Assembly: GCA_027492275.1 (NCBI GenBank)
Contig: JAPUFC010000063.1
Coordinates: forward strand, 1-63,663
Reading direction: 5' to 3'
DNA length: 63,663 nucleotides
Source: Mesorhizobium sp.
GTDB taxonomy: Bacteria > Pseudomonadota > Alphaproteobacteria > Rhizobiales > Rhizobiaceae
Made by a program: the position numbers and the translations under genes. Below are positions 34,737-43,525 of the stretch, in pieces. A model generated the notes under the pieces. It ran no database searches, had not been told where the DNA came from, and saw only the letters and a program-made list of their open reading frames with translations. Position 1 is the stretch's first letter. Each line of letters opens with the position of its first letter.

Positions 34737-35930
34737 CTACGCCGGGCGGCCGAGGTCGACCCGGCGCGGAAAAGGCCGCGCCGCCACCCGCACGCAGTTC
34801 CGCCCTTCGTTCTTGGCCTCGTAGAGGGCGAGATCCGCGCGCGCCAGCAGGTCGGCGATGGCCTCGCCGGCCACCCGCTCGGCCACGCCGAAGCTGGCGG
34901 TGAAGGCCCAGTCCTTGGGGATGCCGACGACCTGCCGGGCGGCGATGGCGCTTCTCGCCCCTTCGGCGAACAGGCGCGCCGTGCCGAGATTCGCGCCGGG
35001 CAGCAGGATGGCGAACTCCTCGCCGCCGATGCGCCCGGCGACATGACCCGGCGCCATGTGGCTGCGCAGGAAGGAGGCGAAGGTTGCGATGGCGCGGTCC
35101 CCCGCCGCGTGGCCGAAGGTGTCGTTCACCGCCTTGAAGTGATCGAGGTCGCTGAGGACGAGCGACACCGGCGCACCGCGCGCATCCGCCCCGGCGAGCG
35201 CGGCGCCCGCCTGCAACTCGAAGCCGGCGCGGTTCAGCAGGCCCGAAAGCGCGTCGCGCTGCGATTTCTCCGTCGCCTCCGCCATCACGTCGCGCACGAC
35301 GATGATCAGGATCGCCAGCGCCACGGCCACCGCGAAGATGCTGCCGATCGCCTGCGAGGCCATCGCATAGGGGCTGTTGATGTAGGCCTGCGGGTTCTCC
35401 CCCCAGCCGCCCAGCATGTGGGCCAGCACCGGCTTCGACAGGAACTGCAGGGCGCTGAGCACCAGCAGCGCCGCCAGCGCCAGGTCGGCCGCCCGCCGGC
35501 GCGCCGACGACAGCACGATCGCGGCGGCGGTGAACTGCATCAGGGCATAGGGCGCCTGGTAGGCCAGCATGCGCAGCGGCGCGTTGCGCGGCAAATCCTG
35601 CGAGGCATAGACGAGCGCGGTGGCGGCGGCCGCGAAAACCGCTATGATCGGCCAATGGAAGGCCGTCTGGTACTTGCGCGAGAGGCCCATATTGAAGGCG
35701 ACGGTGGCGAAGAGGAAGACGGCGAAGGCGGTGGTGACGGGCAGGCGTGCGTCGGAGAACAGCGGGATGGAGAACTCCACCGCGAAATAGACCATGCCGA
35801 TCAGGAAGGAGGCGGCCAGCCAGCGCGCGGACCTGCGGTCCCGGTCGTAGGCGGCCAGCGAAAGGAACGCCGCCGCGAACAGCCCGGCTATGAAGAGATT
35901 GATCGCGAGGATGTATCCCGCGCTTGTCAT
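34737..35930 (-). CDS. Membrane diguanylate cyclase (GGDEF)
   Basis: A 397-residue protein with about seven membrane helices in the first 220 residues and a C-terminal GGDEF domain (about 235-385). The active-site loop is GRIGGEEFAILLPGA, with the GGEEF at about residue 301, and the metal/substrate segment is LVLSDLDHFKAVNDTFGHAA. These are intact, so it should make cyclic di-GMP from GTP. The RxxD product-inhibition site normally five residues before GGEEF is replaced (APGH), so feedback control may be lost. The sensory signal of the membrane part is unknown. Confidence 0.9.
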   Translation of the reverse strand: MTSAGYILAINLFIAGLFAAAFLSLAAYDRDRRSARWLAASFLIGMVYFAVEFSIPLFSDARLPVTTAFAVFLFATVAFNMGLSRKYQTAFHWPIIAVFAAAATALVYASQDLPRNAPLRMLAYQAPYALMQFTAAAIVLSSARRRAADLALAALLVLSALQFLSKPVLAHMLGGWGENPQAYINSPYAMASQAIGSIFAVAVALAILIIVVRDVMAEATEKSQRDALSGLLNRAGFELQAGAALAGADARGAPVSLVLSDLDHFKAVNDTFGHAAGDRAIATFASFLRSHMAPGHVAGRIGGEEFAILLPGANLGTARLFAEGARSAIAARQVVGIPKDWAFTASFGVAERVAGEAIADLLARADLALYEAKNEGRNCVRVAARPFPRRVDLGRPA

Positions 35931-36069
35931 GAGCGCCGCCGCAACATGGCTCCCACACCATCATGGAGCCGACAACAAGGCGTTAACATGGGTTCGTGAC
36001 ACGCCGCTACACCGGATGTGAAACCGCCAGGCCGGTTTCCGCGTTCCGGCAACCCCTGAGGAGTGTGCG

Positions 36070-36381
36070 ATGGCAGAGACAAGACTTTTGACCGATCATG
36101 ACGAGATCAGGACCTGGGCGGCTGCGCGCATGGGTTCGCCGGCCGTGGTCGACATATCGCCGCAGGGCGGCACGCAGCCCATGCTGCGGCTCGTCTTCGA
36201 CCAGCACGCCTATCAGGATCAGGACCGCGCCGAGCGCGCCGCCAATGCCGGCGGCTACGAGCTGGTCGAATGGGAGGAGTGGTTCCGCCTGTTCGAGGAG
36301 GCGGAACTGGCGCTGGTGGTCGGCCCCGAGATCGAAGGCCGGCGCGACAGTTTCCACGAGCTGGTGCGCCGGCCCGGTTAG
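36070..36381 (+). CDS. Small conserved-looking protein, unknown
   Basis: A 103-residue soluble acidic protein with no signal peptide or membrane segment. It begins MAETRLLTDHDEIRTWAAAR and contains VVDISPQGGTQPMLRLVFDQ and the aromatic stretch LVEWEEWFRLFEEAELALVV. I recognise no domain. ATG 36070 has TGAGGAG about ten bases upstream. It converges with leuC, with a 29-base gap that contains a short duplicated copy of the leuC end. Confidence 0.65.
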   Translation: MAETRLLTDHDEIRTWAAARMGSPAVVDISPQGGTQPMLRLVFDQHAYQDQDRAERAANAGGYELVEWEEWFRLFEEAELALVVGPEIEGRRDSFHELVRRPG

Positions 36382-36391
36382 CGGCCGACCG

Positions 36392-36425
36392 GCTACTGCC
36401 AGTCGCGCCGCTACTGCCAGTCGCG
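36392..36425. repeat. 18-bp tandem duplication at the leuC 3' end
   Basis: The 16-base string gctactgccagtcgcg occurs at 36392-36407 and again at 36410-36425, a period of 18. The right copy encodes the last leuC codons and stop (ending DWQ); the left copy is an untranslated duplicate just past the stop. It looks like a replication-slippage product. Confidence 0.8.
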
Positions 36426-37823
36426 GATGTCGACGAAGCGGCCGGCGATCGCGGCGGCCGCCGCCATGGCCGGCGAGACCAGATGGGTGCGGCCCTTGAA
36501 GCCCTGGCGGCCTTCGAAATTGCGGTTCGAGGTCGAGGCGCAGCGCTCGTAGGGGCTCAGCCGGTCGTCGTTCATGGCCAGGCACATGGAGCAGCCCGGC
36601 TCGCGCCAGTCGAAGCCCGCCTCGATGAAGATCTTGTCGAGGCCTTCCGCTTCCGCCTGCTCCTTGACCAGGCCGGACCCCGGCACCACCATGGCGTTGA
36701 CGCGGGGATCGACCTTCTTGCCCTTGGCCACCGCCGCTGCCGCGCGCAGATCCTCGATGCGGCCATTGGTACACGAGCCGATGAAGACGCGGTCGATCTC
36801 GATATCGGTCATCCTCGTGCCGGCCTTGAGGCCCATATAGTCGAGCGCGCGCTTCTTGGAGTTGCGCTTGTTCTCGTCCGCGATGAGCTCGGGGTCGGGC
36901 ACTACACCTTCGATGGTCGTGACGTCCTCGGGCGAGGAGCCCCATGTGACGATGGGCGGCAGCTTGGCGGCATCGAGGCGCACGATGCGGTCGAAATGCG
37001 CACCCTCGTCGGTCTTGAGCGTGCGCCAATGGTCCACGGCCATGTCCCAGGCCGCGCCCTTGGGCGCGCGCGGCTTGTCCTTCACATAGGCGAAGGTCGT
37101 CTCGTCGGGCGCGATGAGGCCCGCACGGGCGCCGCCCTCGATCGACATGTTGCAGACGGTCATGCGGCCTTCCATTGACAGGGCGCGGATCGCCTCGCCG
37201 GCATATTCGATGACGTAGCCCGTGCCGCCCGCCGTGCCTATCTCGCCGATGATGGCCAGCACGATGTCCTTGGCGGTGACGCCGGCCGGGAGCGTCCCGT
37301 CCACCTGGACGAGCATGTTCTTGGCCTTCTTCTGGATCAGCGTCTGGGTGGCCAGCACATGCTCGACTTCCGACGTGCCGATGCCGTGCGCCAGCGCGCC
37401 GAAGGCGCCGTGCGTCGAGGTGTGGCTGTCGCCGCAGACGATCGTCATGCCGGGCAGGGTAAAACCCTGCTCCGGCCCGATGATGTGGACGATGCCCTGC
37501 CGGCGATCCGTCTCGGAATAGTATTCGACGCCGAAATCGGCGGCGTTCTTGGCCAGGGCGGCGATCTGGATGCGGCTTTCCTCGTTGCGGTTGATGCCGA
37601 GCTTGCGGTCGGCCGAGGTCGGCACGTTGTGGTCGACGACGGCCAGCGTCCTTTCGGGGTGGCGGACCTTGCGGCCGCTCATGCGCAGGCCCTCGAAGGC
37701 CTGCGGGCTGGTCACCTCATGCACGAGATGGCGGTCGATGTAGAGCAGGCAGGTGCCGTCGTCCTGCCGGTCGACCACATGGTCGTCGAAAATCTTGTCG
37801 TAGAGGGTGCGCGGTGCGCTCAT
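36411..37823 (-). CDS. leuC: 3-isopropylmalate dehydratase large subunit
   Basis: LeuC isomerises 2- to 3-isopropylmalate with LeuD in leucine synthesis. The 470-residue protein is an aconitase-superfamily enzyme with [4Fe-4S] ligands in [13 protein letters not shown] (about residue 348) and [13 protein letters not shown] (about 411 and 414), and the substrate motif [20 protein letters not shown]. The start ATG 37823 opens [15 protein letters not shown]. Its last codons and stop are duplicated in tandem just downstream. leuD and leuB lie 25 kb away at the right end of the window. Confidence 0.97.
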   Translation of the reverse strand: MSAPRTLYDKIFDDHVVDRQDDGTCLLYIDRHLVHEVTSPQAFEGLRMSGRKVRHPERTLAVVDHNVPTSADRKLGINRNEESRIQIAALAKNAADFGVEYYSETDRRQGIVHIIGPEQGFTLPGMTIVCGDSHTSTHGAFGALAHGIGTSEVEHVLATQTLIQKKAKNMLVQVDGTLPAGVTAKDIVLAIIGEIGTAGGTGYVIEYAGEAIRALSMEGRMTVCNMSIEGGARAGLIAPDETTFAYVKDKPRAPKGAAWDMAVDHWRTLKTDEGAHFDRIVRLDAAKLPPIVTWGSSPEDVTTIEGVVPDPELIADENKRNSKKRALDYMGLKAGTRMTDIEIDRVFIGSCTNGRIEDLRAAAAVAKGKKVDPRVNAMVVPGSGLVKEQAEAEGLDKIFIEAGFDWREPGCSMCLAMNDDRLSPYERCASTSNRNFEGRQGFKGRTHLVSPAMAAAAAIAGRFVDIRDWQ

Positions 37824-37896
37824 GTCGGTAATCCGTCGATCGAATGAAGCTGGAGAAGTGGCGTGGCCGCCTCAAGCCCGTCGGCCCGGGACGCGA

Positions 37897-38025
37897 TCAG
37901 GGAAGTCGGCAGCAGAAGGCGCCGCTGATGCGCGCGAAGAAGCGTGCCGGCAGGCGCTTGCGATCCTGCAGCACGAACTTCTTGTAGGCGGGATTGCCGA
38001 AAAGCTCTTCCATCCCGCCGCTCAT
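37897..38025 (-). CDS. Putative 42-residue small protein
   Basis: A short ORF encodes MSGGMEELFGNPAYKKFVLQ followed by DRKRLPARFFARISGAFCCR and LP. It is basic, with an FCC motif near the C terminus and an amphipathic middle. The composition looks protein-like rather than random, and it fills most of the leuC-mgtC gap on the same strand as both neighbours. An internal ATG at 38013 (MEELFGN) may be the true start, giving 38 residues. No strong Shine-Dalgarno is visible. I recognise no family. It could be an unannotated small gene. Confidence 0.45.
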   Translation of the reverse strand: MSGGMEELFGNPAYKKFVLQDRKRLPARFFARISGAFCCRLP

Positions 38026-38099
38026 AGCAATCTTTGCCGATTTCGGCAATCGAATCGCCGACGGGCGGGAGAAGCGCGCGGCGGACGGTGAACCAGTTC

Positions 38100-38612
38100 C
38101 TAGGGCCGGTCCGGACCGGCATCCTTAGGCTCGTCGCCGATGGTTCCCATCCTGACCTCGAACACGTGCAGAAGGCCGAGCACGACGAGCGCCAGAACCG
38201 TGGCGAGCAGCGCGATCTGCCACAGGCCGAGTCCGCTGGACACGCCGATGGCGCCGGCGAGCCACATGCCCGCCCCCGTCGTCAGCCCGTGCACCTCGCC
38301 GCGCGTGAAGATGACGATCCCGGCGGCCAGGAAGGCGACGCCCGCCGTCACGGCCTCGACCACGCGGATCGGATCGAACTGCGCCGTCTCCTTGTCGAAG
38401 GTCGGGATGTGCAGGATCTCGATGGTGAGCACCGCGAAGGTCGCAGCCGCCACGCAGACCAGGATATGGGTCCGCAGCCCGGCCGGCCTGTTGCGCCATT
38501 CGCGCTCGAAGCCGATCGCCGCGCCGAACACGGCCGCCAGCAGCAGCCGCGCGACGATCACCGGAAAGGCGGTGTGGGTCGGATGGCCGAATTCCTCGAC
38601 GAGCTGCTCCAA
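38100..38612 (-). CDS. MgtC/SapB family membrane protein
   Basis: A 170-residue polytopic protein of the MgtC/SapB family, with the signature LLLAAVFGAAIGFEREWRNR followed by PAGLRTHILVCVAAATFAVL, and about five membrane helices. MgtC homologues support growth at low Mg2+ and inhibit F-ATPase in pathogens; the role here is inferred only. I set a TTG start at 38612 because GGAGGA lies five bases upstream and no ATG is suitably placed. A perfect 16-base palindrome (38105-38120) overlaps the last codons and may aid termination. Confidence 0.82.
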   Translation of the reverse strand: MEQLVEEFGHPTHTAFPVIVARLLLAAVFGAAIGFEREWRNRPAGLRTHILVCVAAATFAVLTIEILHIPTFDKETAQFDPIRVVEAVTAGVAFLAAGIVIFTRGEVHGLTTGAGMWLAGAIGVSSGLGLWQIALLATVLALVVLGLLHVFEVRMGTIGDEPKDAGPDRP

Positions 38613-38683
38613 GCGCGATCCTCCGTGGCGAGCGCAAACGCGCCCGCTGACGGGAAGTTCCGCTGCCGGCGCGCGCGGGCCGC

Positions 38684-39109
38684 CTACGCGAGTTTGGCGT
38701 CGAGCGACACCTCGATCGCGCCGAGCGCCTTGGACACCGGGCAGTTCTCCTTCGCCTTGGTCGCCAGCTCCCTGAACTTGGCCGCGTCGATGCCCGGAAC
38801 CGTCCCGGTCAGCGTTATCGCGCTCTGCGTGATGCCGGTCCCCGGCACGAGCGTGACGGTCGCCTTCGCGTCCAGTCTGTCCGCCGGCGTGCCGTTCTCG
38901 GCCAGGAAATGCGAGAGCTGCATGGCGAAGCATCCGGCGTGCGCCGCCGCGATCAGCTCCTCCGGATTGGTGCCGGATTTGCCGTCCGCGTCCTCGAAGC
39001 GCCCCTTGAAGGAATAGGCGACGCCCTTCAGCGCGCCGCTCTGCGTGTCGATCGTGCCGGCTCCATCCTTGAGCGTTCCCTTCCAGACGGCGTTGGCGCT
39101 GCGGTCCAT
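38684..39109 (-). CDS. OsmC family peroxiredoxin
   Basis: A 141-residue OsmC-fold hydroperoxide reductase. The two catalytic cysteines are in AAHAGCFAMQLSHFL (about residue 60) and ENCPVSKALG (about residue 126), and the conserved GTNPEELIAAAHAGCF is intact. OsmC proteins reduce organic hydroperoxides in the cytoplasm. ATG 39109 (MDRSANAVWKG) has AGGAG about nine bases upstream. It is monocistronic by appearance, between mgtC and the UbiH-type gene. Confidence 0.92.
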   Translation of the reverse strand: MDRSANAVWKGTLKDGAGTIDTQSGALKGVAYSFKGRFEDADGKSGTNPEELIAAAHAGCFAMQLSHFLAENGTPADRLDAKATVTLVPGTGITQSAITLTGTVPGIDAAKFRELATKAKENCPVSKALGAIEVSLDAKLA

Positions 39110-39181
39110 GACATGTCTCCTGTTGGAACTGATCCGCCGAAGATAGCGCCGCCGCATGGAAAATCCATGACCGCGCCGCCC

Positions 39182-40435
39182 TCAGATGGGCTCGCCCTTC
39201 AGCAGCCGCGGCATGGGCCCGGCGAGCGCTGACAGGCCCGACGCCTGCCGGATGAAGAAGGATTTCAGGCGCGGCATGCGGTCGACGACGCCGAGTCCGA
39301 TGTCGCGCGCCGCCCGCAGCGGCGCGAAATCGTTGGAGAACAGCCGGTTGAGCACGTCGGTGGTGACGCCCATCTGCATCGTGTCGAAGCGCCGCCAGCT
39401 TTGGTACCGCTCCAGCACGTCGAGCGCGCCGATGTCCTGTCCGAGCCGGTCCGCCTCGACGATGGTCTCGGCAAGCGCCGCCGCGTCCTTGAAGCCGAGA
39501 TTGAGCCCCTGCCCGGCGATCGGGTGGATGCCGTGCGCGGCGTCACCCGCCAGCGCCAGGCGCGGCGCGACGAAGCTGCGCGCCAGCGTCAGGCCGAGCG
39601 GCCAGGCGCGCGGCTTGTCCTCGACGCTCAGCGCGCCGAGCTTGAGCCCGAAGCGCTGCTCCAGCTCCACCTCGAAGACCAGCGGATCGCCGGCCACCAG
39701 CTTCTCCGCCTGCGCCGTGCGCTCCGTCCACACGATGGACGAGCGGTTCCCCGTCAGCGGCAGGATGGCGAACGGACCCGCCGGCAGGAAATGCTCTTCG
39801 GCCCGCCCGCCGTGCGGACGCTCGTGCGCCACGGTGCATACGATGCCGGACTGGCCGTACTGCCAGTCCACGGTCTTGATGCCGGCCATGTCGCGCAGCC
39901 GCGAGCGGACGCCGTCCGCCGCCACCAGGAGCCGCGCCTCCAGGCACACGCCGTCCGCGAGGTGGACGGCGACCCCGGCGGCCGAATGCACGAAATGCGA
40001 CACGGCGACGCCCTCGATCAGGTCGATGCCGAGCTCGGCCGCGCGCCGGCGCAGGCTCCCGTTCAGAACCGTGTTGGCGACCATGTGCGCGAAGGGCTCG
40101 CCGGGCTCGACCTCGCCGCCGAAGGTCAGGAACACCGGACGGACGGGATCGGACGTCCGCGAATCGGTCACCACCATATCGATGATCGGCTGCGCCTGGG
40201 GAGCGATCTCGCCCCAGCATCCGAGCGACGCCAACATGCGGCGCGCCGCCGCCGCGATCGCCGAGGCGCGCCCGTCGCGCCGCCAGGCCTCCGCCGGAGC
40301 GGCGTCGACGACCGCGACCGCGAGGCTCGGCCGCGCCGTCTTCAAGGCGACGGCGACGGCCAGCCCGACATAGCCGGCGCCGGCCACGATCACGTCGACC
40401 GGCGAGGGCCTGCCGTCATCGGGATTGGGGAGCAT
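39182..40435 (-). CDS. UbiH/UbiF family FAD-dependent hydroxylase
   Basis: A 417-residue class A flavin monooxygenase of the ubiquinone-biosynthesis type. It has the N-terminal FAD motif VIVAGAGYVGLAVAVALKTA, the middle LLVAADGVRSRLRD segment (DG motif) and the C-terminal FAD motif LALAGDAAHGIHPIAGQGLN. Such proteins hydroxylate the benzoquinone ring during coenzyme Q synthesis; alphaproteobacteria use several paralogues (UbiH, UbiF, UbiL), and I cannot tell which position this one modifies. It is divergent from tesB. Confidence 0.88.
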   Translation of the reverse strand: MLPNPDDGRPSPVDVIVAGAGYVGLAVAVALKTARPSLAVAVVDAAPAEAWRRDGRASAIAAAARRMLASLGCWGEIAPQAQPIIDMVVTDSRTSDPVRPVFLTFGGEVEPGEPFAHMVANTVLNGSLRRRAAELGIDLIEGVAVSHFVHSAAGVAVHLADGVCLEARLLVAADGVRSRLRDMAGIKTVDWQYGQSGIVCTVAHERPHGGRAEEHFLPAGPFAILPLTGNRSSIVWTERTAQAEKLVAGDPLVFEVELEQRFGLKLGALSVEDKPRAWPLGLTLARSFVAPRLALAGDAAHGIHPIAGQGLNLGFKDAAALAETIVEADRLGQDIGALDVLERYQSWRRFDTMQMGVTTDVLNRLFSNDFAPLRAARDIGLGVVDRMPRLKSFFIRQASGLSALAGPMPRLLKGEPI

Positions 40436-40514
40436 GGGAACCTCCGATCGTATTGACTTGCCCGCTCGTTGCTGTTCGAACCGGCGCGAACGCTTTTGGT
40501 TGCAGGATCGTCAC

Positions 40515-41387
40515 ATGTCAGCCGCGATACAGGAACTGCTCGGCATTCTCGACCTCGAGGTGCTCGAACACAACCTGTTTCGCGGTCGCAGTCCGCAGAT
40601 CGAATGGCAGCGCGTGTTCGGCGGGCAGACCATCGCCCAGTCGCTGGTGGCGGCGCAGCGGACCGTGCCCGGCGACCGCTTCGTCCATTCGCTGCACGGC
40701 TACTTCATGCGCCCCGGCGACATCAAGGTGCCCATCGACTACGAGGTCGATCGCATCCGCGACGGCGGTTCCTTCACCACGCGCCGGGTCGTCGCCAGTC
40801 AGCACGGCAAGGCCATCTTCTCGCTGGAGGCCTCGTTCCAGACCGACGAGCCCGGCCTCATGCACCAGATGCCGATGCCGCCCGACGTGCCCCAGCCCGA
40901 GGAGCTGATGAGCCAGCAGGACATCATCGCCGGCTTGGGCGACATCGTTCCGCCCGCGATGCGTCAGTTCTGGGGGCGGCGCGACAGGCCCTTCGAGATG
41001 CGGCCGGTGATTGTCGACCACTACACCAGCCGCGCCAAGCTGGAGCCCCGGCAGCACGTGTGGATCCGTCTGATGGGCGACATACCCGACGACCGCCTCC
41101 TGTGGTCGGCGGTTCTCGCCTACCTGTCGGACCTCACCCTTCTCGACACCTCCACCTTCGCCCATGGCAGGGCCGTCGTCGATCCCGACATCATGGCCGC
41201 CAGCCTCGACCATGCGATGTGGTTCCACCGGCCGGCGCCGCTGGACGACTGGCTGCTTTACACCCAGGACAGCCCGTGGAGCGGCGGCGGCCGCGGCTTC
41301 TCGCGCGGCTCGATATACACCCGCTCCGGCACCCTGATCGCGTCGGTGACGCAGGAGGGACTGATCCGCCTGCGCCGCCGTGATTAG
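40515..41387 (+). CDS. tesB: Acyl-CoA thioesterase II
   Basis: TesB hydrolyses medium- and long-chain acyl-CoA. The 290-residue protein has the double hot-dog fold with the family landmarks FRGRSPQIEWQRVFGGQTIA, DLTLLDTSTFAHG and the C-terminal TQEGLIRLRR. The Asp/Thr/Gln catalytic set is compatible with VDHYT, LLDTS and TQEG. ATG 40515 has AGGA seven bases upstream. It is divergent from the UbiH-type gene and precedes the glnK promoter region. Confidence 0.93.
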   Translation: MSAAIQELLGILDLEVLEHNLFRGRSPQIEWQRVFGGQTIAQSLVAAQRTVPGDRFVHSLHGYFMRPGDIKVPIDYEVDRIRDGGSFTTRRVVASQHGKAIFSLEASFQTDEPGLMHQMPMPPDVPQPEELMSQQDIIAGLGDIVPPAMRQFWGRRDRPFEMRPVIVDHYTSRAKLEPRQHVWIRLMGDIPDDRLLWSAVLAYLSDLTLLDTSTFAHGRAVVDPDIMAASLDHAMWFHRPAPLDDWLLYTQDSPWSGGGRGFSRGSIYTRSGTLIASVTQEGLIRLRRRD

Positions 41388-41513
41388 AAAACAGGCAATT
41401 CTGTAAATTTGCCTATCTGCTAGGCGGACGCCTGGGCCGAGCCGGGTGGCGCGATCGCGTCCGCGCGGCTGAAACCGTTTCCTTGCAAGGGGTTGGAACC
41501 GTGCCTGCCGAAT

Positions 41514-41529
41514 TGGCACGGAGCTTGAA
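41514..41529 (+). promoter_or_regulatory. Sigma-54-type promoter of glnK-amtB
   Basis: TGGCACG-GAGC-TTGAA matches the -24/-12 consensus TGGCACG-N4-TTGCW except at the -12 C. It lies about 90 bases upstream of glnK. Sigma-54/NtrC control of glnK-amtB is well established in rhizobia. I did not find a clear NtrC site. Confidence 0.55.
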
Positions 41530-41611
41530 TTGCGCCTGCCACTCACCGGCGGGTCGTGGCCAGCCGGCGTGTCACGGCAAACGCGGGGAACCCCGCATAA
41601 GCGAAGGGTGA

Positions 41612-41956
<345 letters not shown>

Positions 41957-41987
41957 GCGGGCTCTTTCCCATTCCATGGAGATTTCG

Positions 41988-43331
41988 ATGACACTGTTGA
42001 CGACACTGAAATCGGCGGCCCGCACCGCGTCGCTCGGCGCGCTGGCGCTGGCCGCGACGGGAACGGCGGCCGCGCTCGCCCAGGACGCCGCCGCGCCCGC
42101 CGAGGCCGCTTCCGCCATCAATAGCGGCGACACGGCATGGATGCTCGTCTCGACCATCCTCGTGCTGTTCATGATCCTGCCGGGGCTCGCCCTTTTCTAC
42201 GGCGGCCTTGTGCGCGCCAAGAACATCCTGTCGGTGCTGATGCAATGCACCATGATCACCGCCGCGGTCATCATCGTGTGGGTCGTGTGGGGCTATTCCT
42301 TCGCCTTCGGCGGCGGCACCAGCCCATACTGGGGCGGCTTCGGCAAGGTGTTCCTGGCCGGCGTGACGCCTGATTCGGAATCGGGCAGCATCCCCGAGCT
42401 GGTCTTCATCGCCTTCCAGATGACCTTCGCCTGCATCACGCCGGCGCTGATCGTCGGCGGCTTCGCCGAGCGCATCAAGTTCGGCGCGGTGATCCTGTTC
42501 GTCATCCTGTGGGTGACCTTCGTCTACTTCCCGATCGCCCACATGGCCTGGGACGCCAACGGCCTGTTCTTCGGCTGGGGCACGATGGACTTCGCCGGCG
42601 GCACGGTCGTGCACATCAATGCCGGCATCGCCGCGCTGGTGGGGGCCATCATCATCGGCAAGCGCCTCGGCTACGGCAAGGACAACATGGCACCGCACTC
42701 CATGCCGCTGACGCTGATCGGCGCCGCCATCCTGTGGGTGGGCTGGTTCGGCTTCAACGCCGGCTCGGCCCTGTCGGCCGGCTCCGGCGCCGCGCTCGCC
42801 ATGATCAACACCTTCACCGCCACGGCCGGCGCCATCGTCGCCTGGGCGCTGATCGAGAAGGCCGCGCGCGGAAAGGCCTCCATGCTCGGCGCCGCCTCGG
42901 GCATCATCGCCGGCCTCGTCGCCGTCACCCCGGCGGCCGGCTTCGTCGGCCCCGTGGGCGCCATCGTGCTCGGCGCGCTCGCCAGCGCGGTCGCCTACTA
43001 TTTCGTGGCGGTGGTGAAGATCAAGCTCGGCTACGACGACTCGCTCGACGTGTTCGGCATCCACGGCGTCGCCGGCATCGTCGGCGCCATCGGCACGGGC
43101 GTTCTCGCCTCGCCGTCCTTGGGCGGCGTCGGCTACGCGGAAGGGGTGACCATGGGCGCGCAGGTGTGGACGCAGATCGTCGCCGTCGCCGTCACCGTCG
43201 TCTGGTGCGGTGTCGTTTCGGCGATCCTCTACAAGGTCGTCGACATGGTCGTCGGCCTGCGCCCGACCACGGAGGCGGAGCAGCAGGGCCTCGACGTCAC
43301 CTCGCACGGCGAGGTGGCCTACCACTCCTGA
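41988..43331 (+). CDS. amtB: Ammonium transporter AmtB
   Basis: AmtB is a trimeric ammonium channel of the inner membrane. The 447-residue protein has a cleavable N-terminal signal (about 1-32) and eleven membrane helices. The two pore histidines are in FPIAHMAWDANGLF and DVFGIHGVAGIVGAIGTG, and the signature DFAGGTVVHINAGIAALVGA is present. ATG 41988 has GGAG seven bases upstream; an ATG at 41976 would overlap that site. Operon with glnK and closed by an intrinsic terminator. Confidence 0.96.
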   Translation: MTLLTTLKSAARTASLGALALAATGTAAALAQDAAAPAEAASAINSGDTAWMLVSTILVLFMILPGLALFYGGLVRAKNILSVLMQCTMITAAVIIVWVVWGYSFAFGGGTSPYWGGFGKVFLAGVTPDSESGSIPELVFIAFQMTFACITPALIVGGFAERIKFGAVILFVILWVTFVYFPIAHMAWDANGLFFGWGTMDFAGGTVVHINAGIAALVGAIIIGKRLGYGKDNMAPHSMPLTLIGAAILWVGWFGFNAGSALSAGSGAALAMINTFTATAGAIVAWALIEKAARGKASMLGAASGIIAGLVAVTPAAGFVGPVGAIVLGALASAVAYYFVAVVKIKLGYDDSLDVFGIHGVAGIVGAIGTGVLASPSLGGVGYAEGVTMGAQVWTQIVAVAVTVVWCGVVSAILYKVVDMVVGLRPTTEAEQQGLDVTSHGEVAYHS

Positions 43332-43376
43332 CCCATGGCGGGGCGCATTCCGCGACCCCGCGTCCTCCCAGGACGG

Positions 43377-43405
43377 AAGGGCCCGGCGCGCGCCGGGCCT
43401 TTTTC
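43377..43405 (+). terminator. Intrinsic terminator of glnK-amtB
   Basis: The palindrome gcccggcg-cg-cgccgggc, flanked by aagg and cctttttc, lies 46 bases after the amtB stop. It forms a stem of about ten pairs followed by a T-run. Confidence 0.88.
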
Positions 43406-43440
43406 GTTCGCGCTGTGCGGCCGTTGGTAAACGGGCGTGG

Positions 43441-43455
43441 TTAGTGCACCCTTAA
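43441..43455. promoter_or_regulatory. CtrA-like box upstream of ftsK
   Basis: TTAG-TGCACCC-TTAA followed by CC matches the CtrA consensus TTAA-N7-TTAA in seven of eight positions. It is 70 bases upstream of the ftsK start, a sensible promoter position. CtrA control of division genes is known in alphaproteobacteria. Confidence 0.45.
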
Positions 43456-43525
43456 CCATCCGGCGGATAGGCTGCGGCCGATTCCCCCCGCGCCGTCGCG
43501 GGCGGTGTTTGACGACGGGGTACAT

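Noticed and set aside
38105-38120. Perfect palindrome gccggtccggaccggc as an operator
   Set aside because: It lies within the last codons of the MgtC-like gene in a GC-rich context and has no promoter nearby; at most a terminator aid.
41390-41412. Terminator hairpin after tesB (aggcaa...ttgcct)
   Set aside because: The stem is only six pairs with a ten-base loop and no T-run; too weak to call.
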